From contig JAGWIK010000006.1 of assembly GCA_028866275.1 (NCBI GenBank), forward strand, positions 40,893-104,892: a stretch of 64,000 nucleotides of DNA. Reading direction: 5' to 3'. Each line of letters begins with the position of its first letter. Within the stretch, counting starts at the first letter, position 1. Made by a program: the position numbers and the translations under genes. This DNA is from Alphaproteobacteria bacterium (GTDB lineage: Bacteria > Pseudomonadota > Alphaproteobacteria > UBA9219). Below are positions 24,930 through 34,006 of the stretch, piece by piece. The notes under the pieces are model-generated. The model saw only the letters and a list, made by a program, of their open reading frames with translations. It made no database searches and was not told the DNA's origin.

Positions 24930-26243
24930 ATGAAAATCAGCATCTTCGGTTTGGGTTATGTAGGTTCCGTGTCGGCAGCCTGTTTCGCCGCGCGCGGGCA
25001 CGAAGTTGTCGGAGTCGACCCGAACGAAACCAAAGTCACGCTCATGAACGAAGGCATGGCCCCTATCGTCGAACCCGAGCTGGGCGATCTGGTGCGGGAT
25101 GCCGCGCAAAAAAAATTGCTGACTGCGACCGGCGATGCCGCCCGGGCCGTCGCGCAAACCGATATGTCGTTTATCTGCGTCGGCACGCCGAGCCAAAGCA
25201 ACGGCAGCCTCGACCTGTCGCATCTGGGCGTTGTGTGCGACCAGATCGGCGCGGCGCTGGCCCAAAAAACTGCATTCCATGTCGTCGTCGTGCGATCGAC
25301 CATCCTGCCCGGCACGATGCACAACACCGTTATTCCGCGGCTTGAGCAGGCCAGCGGCAAAAAAGCGGGCGTTGATTTCGGCGTGTGCAACAACCCCGAA
25401 TTTCTGCGCGAAGGCACGGCGGTATATGATTTCCATAATCCGCCCAAAACCGTTATCGGCGAAAGCGACGCCACATCGGGCGCCCGCGTTCAGGAGATTT
25501 ATGCCGGATTGCCGGGGCCGATGATCCGTTGTTCGGTCGAAGTCGGCGAGATGGTCAAATATGCCGACAATGCGTGGCATGCGGTTAAAGTGTCTTTCGC
25601 CAACGAAATAGGCAAATTCTGTAAAGCGGCGCGCATCGACAGCCACAAGGTGATGGAAATTTTCTGTCAGGACACCAAATTGAATCTGTCGCCTTATTAC
25701 CTGCGCCCCGGCTTTGCCTTCGGCGGGTCGTGCCTGCCCAAAGACGTGCGGGCGCTGACTTACAAGGCGCGGTCGCTGGACGTTTCCACGCCGATGCTCG
25801 GGTCTTTGTTGTTTTCCAACAAGGAACAGGTCGAGTACGGCATCGACATGATTTTACGCGCCGGCAAACGGGCTGTCGGCATTCTGGGCTTCAGCTTTAA
25901 GGCGGGCACCGACGATTTGCGCGAAAGCCCCTTGGTCGACGTTATCGAACGGCTGATCGGCAAGGGTTTCGATTTGCGCCTGTATGACGGTAACGTCAAT
26001 CTGGCGCGGCTGACCGGCGCGAACCGCAGCTATATTTACAAAGTCATCCCGCACATCGAACGGTTGATGGTCAACACGATTGACGATGTTCTGGCCCATG
26101 CCGAAACGGTCGTCATCGGCAATAACGCGCCGGAATTTGCAACCGTCGCGCCGCGCCTGAAGCCGACGCAGACGGTGATCGATTTCGTGCGCGTGCGCGC
26201 CATTGAAGAAGCGCACGGCGATTATCACGGCATTTGCTGGTAG
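24930..26243 (+). CDS. algD: GDP-mannose 6-dehydrogenase (AlgD) or related sugar dehydrogenase
   Basis: NAD-dependent four-electron oxidation of a nucleotide sugar to the uronate, supplying GDP-mannuronate or similar. The NAD motif is FGLGYVGSVSAACFA; the catalytic Cys lies in RPGFAFGGSCLPKDVRAL; CNNPEFLREGTAVYDF and KYADNAWHAVKVSFANE complete the three-domain pattern. The F-A-F-GGSCLPKD sequence and the DTKLNLSPYYLRPG segment favour GDP-mannose over UDP-glucose as substrate. 437 residues from ATG 24930. Third gene in the operon. It implies that the polymer contains a hexuronate, although no alginate synthase (Alg8/Alg44) is present. Confidence 0.88.
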   Translation: MKISIFGLGYVGSVSAACFAARGHEVVGVDPNETKVTLMNEGMAPIVEPELGDLVRDAAQKKLLTATGDAARAVAQTDMSFICVGTPSQSNGSLDLSHLGVVCDQIGAALAQKTAFHVVVVRSTILPGTMHNTVIPRLEQASGKKAGVDFGVCNNPEFLREGTAVYDFHNPPKTVIGESDATSGARVQEIYAGLPGPMIRCSVEVGEMVKYADNAWHAVKVSFANEIGKFCKAARIDSHKVMEIFCQDTKLNLSPYYLRPGFAFGGSCLPKDVRALTYKARSLDVSTPMLGSLLFSNKEQVEYGIDMILRAGKRAVGILGFSFKAGTDDLRESPLVDVIERLIGKGFDLRLYDGNVNLARLTGANRSYIYKVIPHIERLMVNTIDDVLAHAETVVIGNNAPEFATVAPRLKPTQTVIDFVRVRAIEEAHGDYHGICW

Positions 26244-26248
26244 ACCGC

Positions 26249-27466
26249 ATGACCGGCGCGCCCAAAGCCTTCAACGGACGCAAGGTTTTGATCATCGTCC
26301 AGAACCTGCCCGTGCCGTTCGATCGGCGCGTCTGGCAGGAAGCCAGCGAATTGACAGCCAACGGATACAAGGTTTCCATCATCTGCCCCGTCGGGCGGGG
26401 GTTCGACAAAAAACGCGAAACGATCGACGGCATCGCCATTTACCGTCACCCTTTGCCGTTTGAAGCCAAGGGGGCTTTGGGCTATCTGGTCGAATATAGC
26501 TGGTCGTTATTCTGGGAATTTGTTCTGGCCTGCGTTGTTTTTTTCCGCGAAGGGTTTGACGCCATTCATGCCTGCAACCCGCCCGACGATATTTTTATCA
26601 TCGGCGGTTTCTTCAAATTTCTGTTCGGCAAAAAGTTTCTGTTCGATCATCACGATATCAACCCGGAATTGTACGAAGCCAAATTCCATCGCCGCGATTT
26701 TTTCTATCAGATCATGCTGGCGTGGGAACGGCTGACTTTCATGACTGCCGACATTTCCATCGCTACCAATGAAAGTTACCGCAAGATCGCCATCGAGCGC
26801 GGCAAGATGCCGCCCGAAAAAGTTTTTGTCGTGCGATCGGGGCCGAGCCTCGATCGTCTGAAAATTCTTCCGCCCGTCCCCGCCCTGCGTCACGGCAAGC
26901 CCTTTCTGGTCGGCTATGTCGGCGTCATGGGGCAACAGGAAGGCATTCAGTATCTGATCGAGGCGGCGCGGCACATTGTTTATGATCTGGGCCGTCGCGA
27001 CATTCATTTTACGCTGGTGGGCGGCGGGCCGTCGCTGCATGATTTCATGCGCATGACCGAAGACAAACAGTTGACGGACTATGTCGACTTCACCGGCCGC
27101 GCCAGCGAAGAGACGTTGCTGAACGTTCTGAATACCGCCGATATCTGCGTCAATCCCGATGAAGCCAACGACATGAACGATAAATCGACGATGAACAAAA
27201 TCGTTGAATATATGGCCGTGGGCAAACCCATTGTCCAGTTCGACCTGACCGAAGGACGATTTTCGGCGCGCGAAGCATCGCTGTATGCCCGCCCCAATGA
27301 CGCGATTGATATGGCCGCCAAGATTATCGAATTGATCGACGACCCGCAAAAACGCGCCGCCATGGGCGCGGCAGGCCGCGCGCGCGTTGAGCGCGAATTG
27401 GCGTGGGATTATGAAGCGCCCAAATTGCTGGCGGCCTATGACGCCCTTTTTGCCGCAAAAACATGA
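26249..27466 (+). CDS. GT4 family glycosyltransferase
   Basis: A 405-residue GT-B enzyme. N-terminal VLIIVQNLPVPFDRRVWQEA and LFDHHDINPELYEAKFHRRD are shared with WbuB/WbpH-like glycosyltransferases; the C-terminal domain has VGYVGVMGQQEGIQYLIEAA and STMNKIVEYMAVGKPIVQFD. It starts 6 bp after the dehydrogenase stop and ends in an ATGA overlap with the lyase gene, so it is within the plus-strand operon. Its position after AlgD suggests it adds the uronate or a neighbouring sugar; the donor is inferred, not shown. Confidence 0.9.
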   Translation: MTGAPKAFNGRKVLIIVQNLPVPFDRRVWQEASELTANGYKVSIICPVGRGFDKKRETIDGIAIYRHPLPFEAKGALGYLVEYSWSLFWEFVLACVVFFREGFDAIHACNPPDDIFIIGGFFKFLFGKKFLFDHHDINPELYEAKFHRRDFFYQIMLAWERLTFMTADISIATNESYRKIAIERGKMPPEKVFVVRSGPSLDRLKILPPVPALRHGKPFLVGYVGVMGQQEGIQYLIEAARHIVYDLGRRDIHFTLVGGGPSLHDFMRMTEDKQLTDYVDFTGRASEETLLNVLNTADICVNPDEANDMNDKSTMNKIVEYMAVGKPIVQFDLTEGRFSAREASLYARPNDAIDMAAKIIELIDDPQKRAAMGAAGRARVERELAWDYEAPKLLAAYDALFAAKT

Positions 27467-29394
27467 CGCGGATTACGGCCAGAATCGCGTGGTACAAAAA
27501 CCGGCTGGCGGCCATGTCGGCTGCGGAAATCGTCTATCGGGTCGGACAGGCGGCACGGCGCAAGGCCGATTTTTTCCGCATGCGCCATATCGCCGCGACG
27601 CCGCGCGATTACGGGGTTTTGCCGGAAATACCGGGGTTGGGGACAAGCCTTGCCTTGGCGCAGATCGATGACACGCTGATGCGGCAATGGGAAGCCGAGG
27701 CGCGACGCGCGGAAACAGGCGGATTTTCTTTTCTGAACCAGACATGGCCGCCCTGCCCGCCCGAACATGTTTGGCACATGGATCCCGTTTCCGGGTTTTT
27801 ATGGCCACGCCATACTTATTGCTTTGCCGTCGATTACAGGCACGGCGGCCGTGCGCGGCGCGGCGACGTGAAATTCGTATGGGAATTGAACCGGCTGCAA
27901 TATCTGGCCCCCGTCGCCGCACTGGCATTCAAACGCAACGATGCCGCGCTGGCGCAATTATGTTTAAGCCATATCGAAAGCTGGATCGACAACAATCCGC
28001 CCTTTCTGGGCGTCAATTGGGCATCGGGCATTGAATTGACGCTACGCCTTGTCAGCATTCTGACCGTCACAAGTCTGATCGGCGCGCAGGCATCGCGCGC
28101 CGCGCGCGCCAAGATATGGGCGACGCTGCGTACCCACGGACGGTGGCTGGCGCGCTATCCGTCGCGATACAGTTCGGCCAACAATCACCGGCTGGCCGAA
28201 GGATTGGGATTGTTCATGCTTGGCGCGCTGTGCCCGCATTTTCCCGAAGCGGCGGCATGGAAAGAAACGGGTTGGGATATCTTACGCGACGGGGCGCGGC
28301 ATTTAATTCTGCCCGACGGCGCGGGCGCGGAACAAAGCACCGCCTATGCCGCGTTCAGCCTTGAAATGCTGCTGGCCGGGTTTTACGTCGCCCGCCACAC
28401 AGGCATCGATATTCCCGCGGATTATACTGGCAAAATCGTGCTGGGCGGCGGCTATCTGCGCTGGCTGACGGACAAAAACGGCAACCAGCCGCGCATCGGC
28501 GACGGAGATGACGCCTGTGTGTTCGGGACGTATCGCCCTGATTATGTCGCGTCGGTCGCCGCCTGTGCTGCCGCCGTGACATCGCGCGCCGACATAGCGC
28601 CGCCGCGGGTCGCGCCCGATTTACGGCAAATCTTTTTCGGCGTGGCGGACACAGGGGATTTTCCGCCATCCGGCCTGCGTTGTTTCGAGCATGGCGGATT
28701 AACGGTGGGACGGCATGTCGGAACGGCAGGCGAGATTTTGTTCGCCTTTGACCATGGCTATCTGGGGTATTTGTCGATTGCCGCGCACGGGCATGCCGAT
28801 GCGTTGGCAGTATGGCTGCATATCGACGGCATGCCTGTTTTCGTCGATGCGGGAACGTATCTGTATCATGGCGATGACGCCGGGCGCCGCCATTTCCGCA
28901 GCACCGCGGCACACAACACATTGACGATGGGCGGTGTGGATTCCAGCGAAATGGCCGGCAATTTCAATTGGGCGCGCAAGGCGCGCTGTACGCTGCGCAC
29001 CGCCACGTCGCAGGGCGATTTCTGGCGCATTGAGGCCGAGCATGACGGCTATGCCGAAAGATTCGACGCGATCCATCGCCGCGCCGTGCATGCATCGCCT
29101 GCGACCGGCGCGGTGATCGAAGACATGATAATCGCCGACATGCCACAACCTGTCGATATCGGCTTCCTGATACATCCCGATCTGGCCGCGCGGCGCGACG
29201 GCGCGGATATCGTTATCCTGAAAGGCGAAACGCAGATTCTGCGCCTGCGCCACGAAGGCGGGTTGGAAACGGATATAACAAAGGGTTTTTATTCACCGGC
29301 ATTCGCCGTCAAACAACCGGCAACACGAATTGTTTTTCGCGGCACAATGCATCCCGACCAGAAAGCCGTGACGCATTTATTCTGGGCCGTTTGA
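27463..29394 (+). CDS. Heparinase II/III family polysaccharide lyase
   Basis: A 643-residue protein with an alpha-toroid N-terminal domain (NWASGIELTLRLVSILTVTS, YSSANNHRLAEGLGLFMLG) and a beta-sandwich C-terminal domain (SIAAHGHADALAVWLHIDG, VFVDAGTYLYHG, RRHFRSTAAHNTLTMGG). The Asn-His and His/Tyr positions of the family active site are visible. It cuts uronate-containing polymer by beta-elimination, consistent with an AlgD-like gene upstream. No signal peptide is evident, unusual for a lyase acting on exported polymer, though family members in EPS loci often lack one. Last gene of the operon; converges on the flippase fusion with an 18-bp overlap. Confidence 0.9.
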   Translation: MTRITARIAWYKNRLAAMSAAEIVYRVGQAARRKADFFRMRHIAATPRDYGVLPEIPGLGTSLALAQIDDTLMRQWEAEARRAETGGFSFLNQTWPPCPPEHVWHMDPVSGFLWPRHTYCFAVDYRHGGRARRGDVKFVWELNRLQYLAPVAALAFKRNDAALAQLCLSHIESWIDNNPPFLGVNWASGIELTLRLVSILTVTSLIGAQASRAARAKIWATLRTHGRWLARYPSRYSSANNHRLAEGLGLFMLGALCPHFPEAAAWKETGWDILRDGARHLILPDGAGAEQSTAYAAFSLEMLLAGFYVARHTGIDIPADYTGKIVLGGGYLRWLTDKNGNQPRIGDGDDACVFGTYRPDYVASVAACAAAVTSRADIAPPRVAPDLRQIFFGVADTGDFPPSGLRCFEHGGLTVGRHVGTAGEILFAFDHGYLGYLSIAAHGHADALAVWLHIDGMPVFVDAGTYLYHGDDAGRRHFRSTAAHNTLTMGGVDSSEMAGNFNWARKARCTLRTATSQGDFWRIEAEHDGYAERFDAIHRRAVHASPATGAVIEDMIIADMPQPVDIGFLIHPDLAARRDGADIVILKGETQILRLRHEGGLETDITKGFYSPAFAVKQPATRIVFRGTMHPDQKAVTHLFWAV

Positions 29395-31887
29395 CATCGC
29401 GTCTTTTTTCGATGGAACCACCTTTTGCAACGCGGCGGCAAAGCGTCCGACAAAGCCGCGGCCCGCGATATAATCGGTCAGCACCCGCGTGCCGCTGGCA
29501 AAACGCGCCTTGTAGGATTCATCGCCGCGCATGAAGTCGAGCTCGCGCCATCCTTGATTGATGGCATATTGAATGGTTTCGATCATCATCGCGTTGCCGG
29601 GCGAGAAAGCGGCGTATGCCGCATCATAAGTCGTGTGATATAAATATAAAATATTGTCGCGCACAAAACCCATATGGCAGGCGACGATCGCGTCTCCGCA
29701 CGTCATCCACGACAGATACAACCCGTTGTGCCGCGCCGCATCCTGAGCCAAGTTGTGCAGAAAATCGCAAACGCCCGCATGCGCCAGAATACCGGCAGCC
29801 CCGCGCGAGTCAAACCAGTGTTTTTTCTGGGCGTAAAGCGTATCGATAACCGCGGCGGGCACAACATCGCCTGCGCGATAATGATGAAAATCTACCGGGC
29901 CGCGCATGCTCATTTTTTCCATTTTGCGCCGCGCATCGCCGCGCAATTTGCGCGATTGCGCCGAAAGCCATGCGTCTCCGGAACCGAAGTCGAGCGTCAG
30001 AAAATAATTAGCCTTTGTTTTCCGCGCCGACATCGCGCGCGGTAAAAAGGCCGCCGACAATGCCGCGCTTCGAACATCCTTGATCAAGGCGATATCGTAA
30101 CGGCCACCGGCCTGCGCGAACTGCCACAACAAACCGTCTGTTGCCGCGTCTGCGGCAACAGCGTCGCCATAATCGAACACGCCATACCCCGCCCATTCGG
30201 CCACGCGCACAAATCCGCGCCGCCGCACCGCCAGCGGCAAAACGCCGCGCAATTCACCCGACGCCGCGCGCGCGGTCACAATATGCGGCCTATCGCCCGC
30301 AGACATGCCCAGCGTTTCCCACCACAGCCGATATTGGTCATACCCGCCGAACGGGCTGCGTTCAGTTTGTTCGTGCAGCGTCTGCCATTCGCCGCCTATT
30401 GCCGTGATTTGATCGGGGCGTTGCAAAATATCGAAACGCAACCCGGCATCATCCACCACAGCGACATTCCGGCATCGCCCCATCATTCGACGCCGCACGC
30501 CCATAACATCGAACATAAGCAAGCCGACACCGTAGGATGCGCCGCCAACGGCGACCATCGCCGCCAGCCCTGCCAGATCCGCAGAAAACGGGAAAAAGTC
30601 GAGCACAAGCGCCATAAGCGCGGCAGCCAATACGATATGAAGCGCGGGCCGGAACGGAAAATGAATGCAAAAAACCCGCCGTCCGACAATGATGCTGAGC
30701 ACGAGATAGAGCGCGTACGAAGCCAGCGTCGTCCATGCCGCCGCGATATAACCATAGTGCGGGATCAACAAAATATTGCCGACAAGATTCAAGGCAGCCG
30801 CAGGCCCCAGCGTATAAAAAAAGAGCCGCGTTCTTTTTGCCAAATGAAATGCATGATCGAAATAATGCGCGGCAAGGCCGTTTAAAATCATCGCCACCGT
30901 GATCCACGGCATGACGCGCAACGCGCCGTCGCGAAAATCCGCGCCGATCAAGAGCGTGCCGATCAGATGGTTGGCAAAAAGCAACCCGACACAGGCCGGC
31001 ACTGCCAGAGCCAGAATAGCGACGCCGTTGGCATAAGTCTGGTCGCGCGCCGCCGCGGCGCCTTCCTGTTCCATGCGGCGTATTGTCAATGGCAGCGACG
31101 CCGTGGCCACCGCCATAAACAAATACTGACCGATGCGATCGGGAAAAGCGTATCCGGCGTTATAGACACCGACCGCCGCCGCACCGTCAAAAATCTGAAT
31201 TAAAAAACTGTCGGAACGCGCCACGATGAAGCTGAGCCCGTAATTGACGACGAAGGGCAACCCGAAATGCAGAATGTCCCGCAAATGCGCGGCATCGGCG
31301 TTGCGCAGCCGGACAGAGGCCAATTGGCGCGCGTCGAACAAAACCATCGCCGCCAGTCCGGCCATCATCCCCGACACCACGCCTGTCGCCCCGTTATGCA
31401 ACGCGATGACCAGAAACAAGGCGACCGCGAAGCCAATGACGGATTGTCCGATTTCGATCGCATTGTAACGCGCGATGCGCACGAAATTGCGGTGATAGGC
31501 CTGATTGAGGTTGAGCAAGGCGCGTAAAACCGCCAAAGGCGGAGCGAACCATGTTGCTACCCGCCAATCGCCCAAAGGAAAACCGATGATGATAATGACG
31601 GCAAGGATAAGGAGTCCGGCGCCGGACAGCAGGTAAAGCGCGTAAAGGGTTGCGGTAAAGGATGCTTCGCGTCCCTGTGCCACCGCCTGCGGCAACAGGC
31701 GCGACGCCGCGCTTTGCAACCAGAAGAATCCGACCCCCAGCAGCATCGTCATCACATTGATCGCCAGCGCGTAATGGCCGTATTGCGCGGGGTCAAGCAG
31801 GCGCGTGAAGCTGTAGACCGTGGCGAAGGACACAATGCCCGGAACGACGAGCGATGGCACATAGCCGATGATCTGGCGTCCTAGCAT
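29377..31887 (-). CDS. Fusion: Wzx-type flippase + GNAT (BioF2/CelD) acyltransferase
   Basis: An 836-residue protein from one uninterrupted frame. Residues 1-470 are a MATE/Wzx-like polysaccharide flippase: about twelve TM segments, family-like LLDPAQYGHYALAINVM near the N terminus and FGLPFVVNYGLSFIVARSDS in the middle. Residues 475-836 are a soluble BioF2-type double-GNAT domain (PF13480): FGGYDQYRLWWETLG, AQSRKLRGDARRKMEKMS, LYLSWMTCGDAIVACHMGF and FSPGNAMMIETIQYAINQGW. The two parts are usually separate genes in EPS loci. The fusion suggests the repeat unit is acylated, or receives an aminoacyl group, while being flipped. The GNAT part follows the last TM, on the cytoplasmic side if TM count is even. 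Start overlaps the upstream GT4 stop by 7 bp. Confidence 0.87.
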   Translation of the reverse strand: MLGRQIIGYVPSLVVPGIVSFATVYSFTRLLDPAQYGHYALAINVMTMLLGVGFFWLQSAASRLLPQAVAQGREASFTATLYALYLLSGAGLLILAVIIIIGFPLGDWRVATWFAPPLAVLRALLNLNQAYHRNFVRIARYNAIEIGQSVIGFAVALFLVIALHNGATGVVSGMMAGLAAMVLFDARQLASVRLRNADAAHLRDILHFGLPFVVNYGLSFIVARSDSFLIQIFDGAAAVGVYNAGYAFPDRIGQYLFMAVATASLPLTIRRMEQEGAAAARDQTYANGVAILALAVPACVGLLFANHLIGTLLIGADFRDGALRVMPWITVAMILNGLAAHYFDHAFHLAKRTRLFFYTLGPAAALNLVGNILLIPHYGYIAAAWTTLASYALYLVLSIIVGRRVFCIHFPFRPALHIVLAAALMALVLDFFPFSADLAGLAAMVAVGGASYGVGLLMFDVMGVRRRMMGRCRNVAVVDDAGLRFDILQRPDQITAIGGEWQTLHEQTERSPFGGYDQYRLWWETLGMSAGDRPHIVTARAASGELRGVLPLAVRRRGFVRVAEWAGYGVFDYGDAVAADAATDGLLWQFAQAGGRYDIALIKDVRSAALSAAFLPRAMSARKTKANYFLTLDFGSGDAWLSAQSRKLRGDARRKMEKMSMRGPVDFHHYRAGDVVPAAVIDTLYAQKKHWFDSRGAAGILAHAGVCDFLHNLAQDAARHNGLYLSWMTCGDAIVACHMGFVRDNILYLYHTTYDAAYAAFSPGNAMMIETIQYAINQGWRELDFMRGDESYKARFASGTRVLTDYIAGRGFVGRFAAALQKVVPSKKDAMSNGPE

Positions 31888-32981
31888 GCCGCCACCTTGC
31901 GGTACAACACTTCAATCTCGCCGGTCACGATGCCGGCGGCAAAGCGCGCGCGCGCCGTTGCGCGGTTATGCGCTGCCGCGGCGGCGGCGAATTCGGCATC
32001 GCCCAGCAAACGACGTAGCCCCGCTGCAACGCTGTGCGCCGTAACATTGTCCAGAACCACGCCGTTGACGCCGTCGGCGACAACCGAACGGATAACGCCC
32101 GCCGCGCCGACTAATAACGGCTTGCCGGCGCCCATTGCTTCCAGCATGGCCACCGGCATAGCCTCGCTGCGATAATAAGTGGGCAGCGCGAAGATCGCGC
32201 AATGGCGCAGAAGCCTGGCTTTCTCTGCGCCGCCGACATAACCCGGGAAGCGGATGCGCGCGGCAAGACCCGAAATGTCGGCCAGCGCGCGAAGGCTGGC
32301 CGCCTCTGCACCGTCGCCAGCCATCACCAGATCGATATCGGGAAACGCGCGCGCGATGCCGGCGAAACCCTGAATAAGCTCGCGCCCGCCTTTTTCAGCG
32401 TCAAAGCGCGACAGGAAAAGGATGTAAGGGCGGGCTGACGATGCGTCCGCCATATCCGCCGGTTCTTCATACATCGTGCGCGTCACCGCGATACGCGCGG
32501 GGTCGACGCCGAGGGCGACAAGACTCTGCCGGAATTCGTCGCCCAGAACGGTCACGAGCGCGGCCTTGTTCAAAAGCCACGCCGTCAAATGCCGCAACAA
32601 CGCGTGGCGCGCAACAGTGCGGTAAAAACCGGTATCCCATCCATGGATGTAAAATAAAATGCGGCGATATCCGGCCGCGCGCAGGGCCAGCAGCAGCAAC
32701 CCATCGCGGATCATCGCCTTGGCGTTGAAACTGGGGTTCAGATGCACGGCGTCAAAAAGACGACGACGCACCAGCCGCATCAGCCGCGCCGGCGCAACGA
32801 TCAGACGCCACAAAACCGACAGCGGATTTTCACCGCCGCGGCCGGAGCTCCCGACATAGAAGGAAACGATGTCGCTGCGGGTCACATGGCGTTTCATCAT
32901 ATCGACAAAAGCGGAAACGCCGCCCGGCACCGACGGGTCGGGCGAAATGACAAGAACAGCGTGTTTGGGTTCATTATTCAC
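31881..32981 (-). CDS. GT4 family glycosyltransferase
   Basis: A 366-residue GT-B glycosyltransferase. N-terminal VLVISPDPSVPGGVSAFVDM is GT4-like; IHGWDTGFYRTV lies in the middle. The C-terminal domain has ILFLSRFDAEKGGRELIQGF and ALPTYYRSEAMPVAMLEAMG (E-x7-E). The start is GTG 32981; no in-frame ATG is near, and the ribosome site is weak. It is the first gene of the pair with the flippase fusion, overlapping by 7 bp, so both likely act on the same lipid-linked oligosaccharide. Confidence 0.9.
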   Translation of the reverse strand: MNNEPKHAVLVISPDPSVPGGVSAFVDMMKRHVTRSDIVSFYVGSSGRGGENPLSVLWRLIVAPARLMRLVRRRLFDAVHLNPSFNAKAMIRDGLLLLALRAAGYRRILFYIHGWDTGFYRTVARHALLRHLTAWLLNKAALVTVLGDEFRQSLVALGVDPARIAVTRTMYEEPADMADASSARPYILFLSRFDAEKGGRELIQGFAGIARAFPDIDLVMAGDGAEAASLRALADISGLAARIRFPGYVGGAEKARLLRHCAIFALPTYYRSEAMPVAMLEAMGAGKPLLVGAAGVIRSVVADGVNGVVLDNVTAHSVAAGLRRLLGDAEFAAAAAAHNRATARARFAAGIVTGEIEVLYRKVAAC

Positions 32982-33035
32982 AGTCGCCCACTATGCCGAG
33001 GGCGAGGCTTGAAAACAATTGGAATTACGCGGCAA

Positions 33036-33776
33036 TCACCGGGCGCGTATATGACGCACCACCGTCATAACATCGACAAATTGCGACAAATTTTGCACCC
33101 GTGCCGCCATGGCATCATCGCCCAGCGTCACGGTAAGGCCGCCTTCCATGGCAGGACGGACATGGCAAAAAGACGCAGTCTGCGCAGACCACAAATCGAT
33201 GCCTATATCGGCCAAGGGTTTGGCATCCCCCACACACCCCGGTTCTCCTGCGGCATAAAGCCTGTATCCGGCCTGACGCAATTGCGCCGCAGCCAGAACG
33301 GCTTCGGGACTGACCGCGTTGGCAAAAACGAAACGCACCGGCGGTGCGTCGCCCACGCTTAACCATAATGCGCCGGAAGGCGCGACGGCACATGGACGCA
33401 AACGCACAAGCTTGCCGTCGTAAACGGCCTCCGCCCCCTGCCCCGTCCGGCCGGGTACATCCATATCGATAAGCTTGCCCCCGTACATGTCAGCCAGAGC
33501 GTGAGCCAGCGGGTGCGAACTGCGCGCACCCAGCGACGCCGCAATTTGCATGTTACGCGCCCCGATTTGCCCCGGATTGGCCAAAACGGGGTGAGCGTGC
33601 AGCAACAGGACGGGGTCGAAAACAATGGCGTCGATCACGCCCAAATGGGCGGCCGTTGCGGCATTCGCCACCCGAACGCCGCAGCGCGACAGCCGCGCGA
33701 CGGCAACGGCAGCGGCGATCCACGACAAAAAGGGCGAGCGGAGACGGCGCATGGGCATCAAACATTCCCGCCCCAT
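33036..33776 (-). CDS. Soluble P-type-ATPase-like protein with lost catalytic motifs
   Basis: About 246 residues that follow the layout of the cytoplasmic catalytic segment of heavy-metal P-type ATPases (FixI/CtpA/CopA). RCGVRVANAATAAHLGVID corresponds to the stretch before the phosphorylation site, SSHPLAHALA to the SEHPLA motif of the nucleotide domain, MDVPGRTGQGAEA to the Gly motif, and FANAVSPEAVLAAAQLRQAG to the hinge. However, DKTGT is replaced by DPVLL (VFDPVLLLHAH), TGD by AGEPG, and GDGxNDAPAL by GDDAMAARVQNL. There are no flanking metal-transport TM helices. It is either a pseudoenzyme or a decayed fragment; the intact frame argues against recent decay. ATG 33758 is an alternative start. 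Confidence 0.6.
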   Translation of the reverse strand: MGRECLMPMRRLRSPFLSWIAAAVAVARLSRCGVRVANAATAAHLGVIDAIVFDPVLLLHAHPVLANPGQIGARNMQIAASLGARSSHPLAHALADMYGGKLIDMDVPGRTGQGAEAVYDGKLVRLRPCAVAPSGALWLSVGDAPPVRFVFANAVSPEAVLAAAQLRQAGYRLYAAGEPGCVGDAKPLADIGIDLWSAQTASFCHVRPAMEGGLTVTLGDDAMAARVQNLSQFVDVMTVVRHIRAR

Positions 33777-33825
33777 GAATGGGTAAGGGGTTGCCAAGCT
33801 ATGGCGCGATCTTTCGCGCGAGGGG

Positions 33826-33912
33826 TGGTGCCCAGGAGAAGACTCGAACTTCCACGACCTTGCGGCCGCTAGCACCTGAAGCTAGTGCGTCTACCAATTT
33901 CGCCACCTGGGC
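33826..33912 (-). tRNA. tRNA-Leu(CAG)
   Basis: An 87-nt tRNA on the minus strand with encoded CCA. Acceptor GCCCAGG/CCTGGGC is perfect; the anticodon stem CTAGC/GCTAG encloses loop TTCAGGT with anticodon CAG (reads CUG); a long variable arm (class II) and T arm GAAG-TTCGAGT-CTTC follow. It lies just upstream of the P-type-ATPase-like gene on the same strand. Confidence 0.97.
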
Positions 33913-34006
33913 TTGCCCATCATTCCGGCAAAGCCGGATATCCAAGCGAGGGTGCGGTATTATAACGCCCCACACGTGGAGTCAAGGAAAACAACCGGCG
34001 TCCGGA

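Noticed and set aside
29377..31887. Frameshift merging flippase and GNAT genes
   Set aside because: Both halves are in one frame with no in-frame break and composition is even across the junction; I see no evidence of an indel, although reads were not available.
16795..32981. Alginate biosynthesis cluster
   Set aside because: An AlgD-like gene and a lyase are present, but alg8, alg44, algE/K/X and the epimerase are not; co-polymerase, flippase and Wzy candidate point to a Wzx/Wzy pathway.
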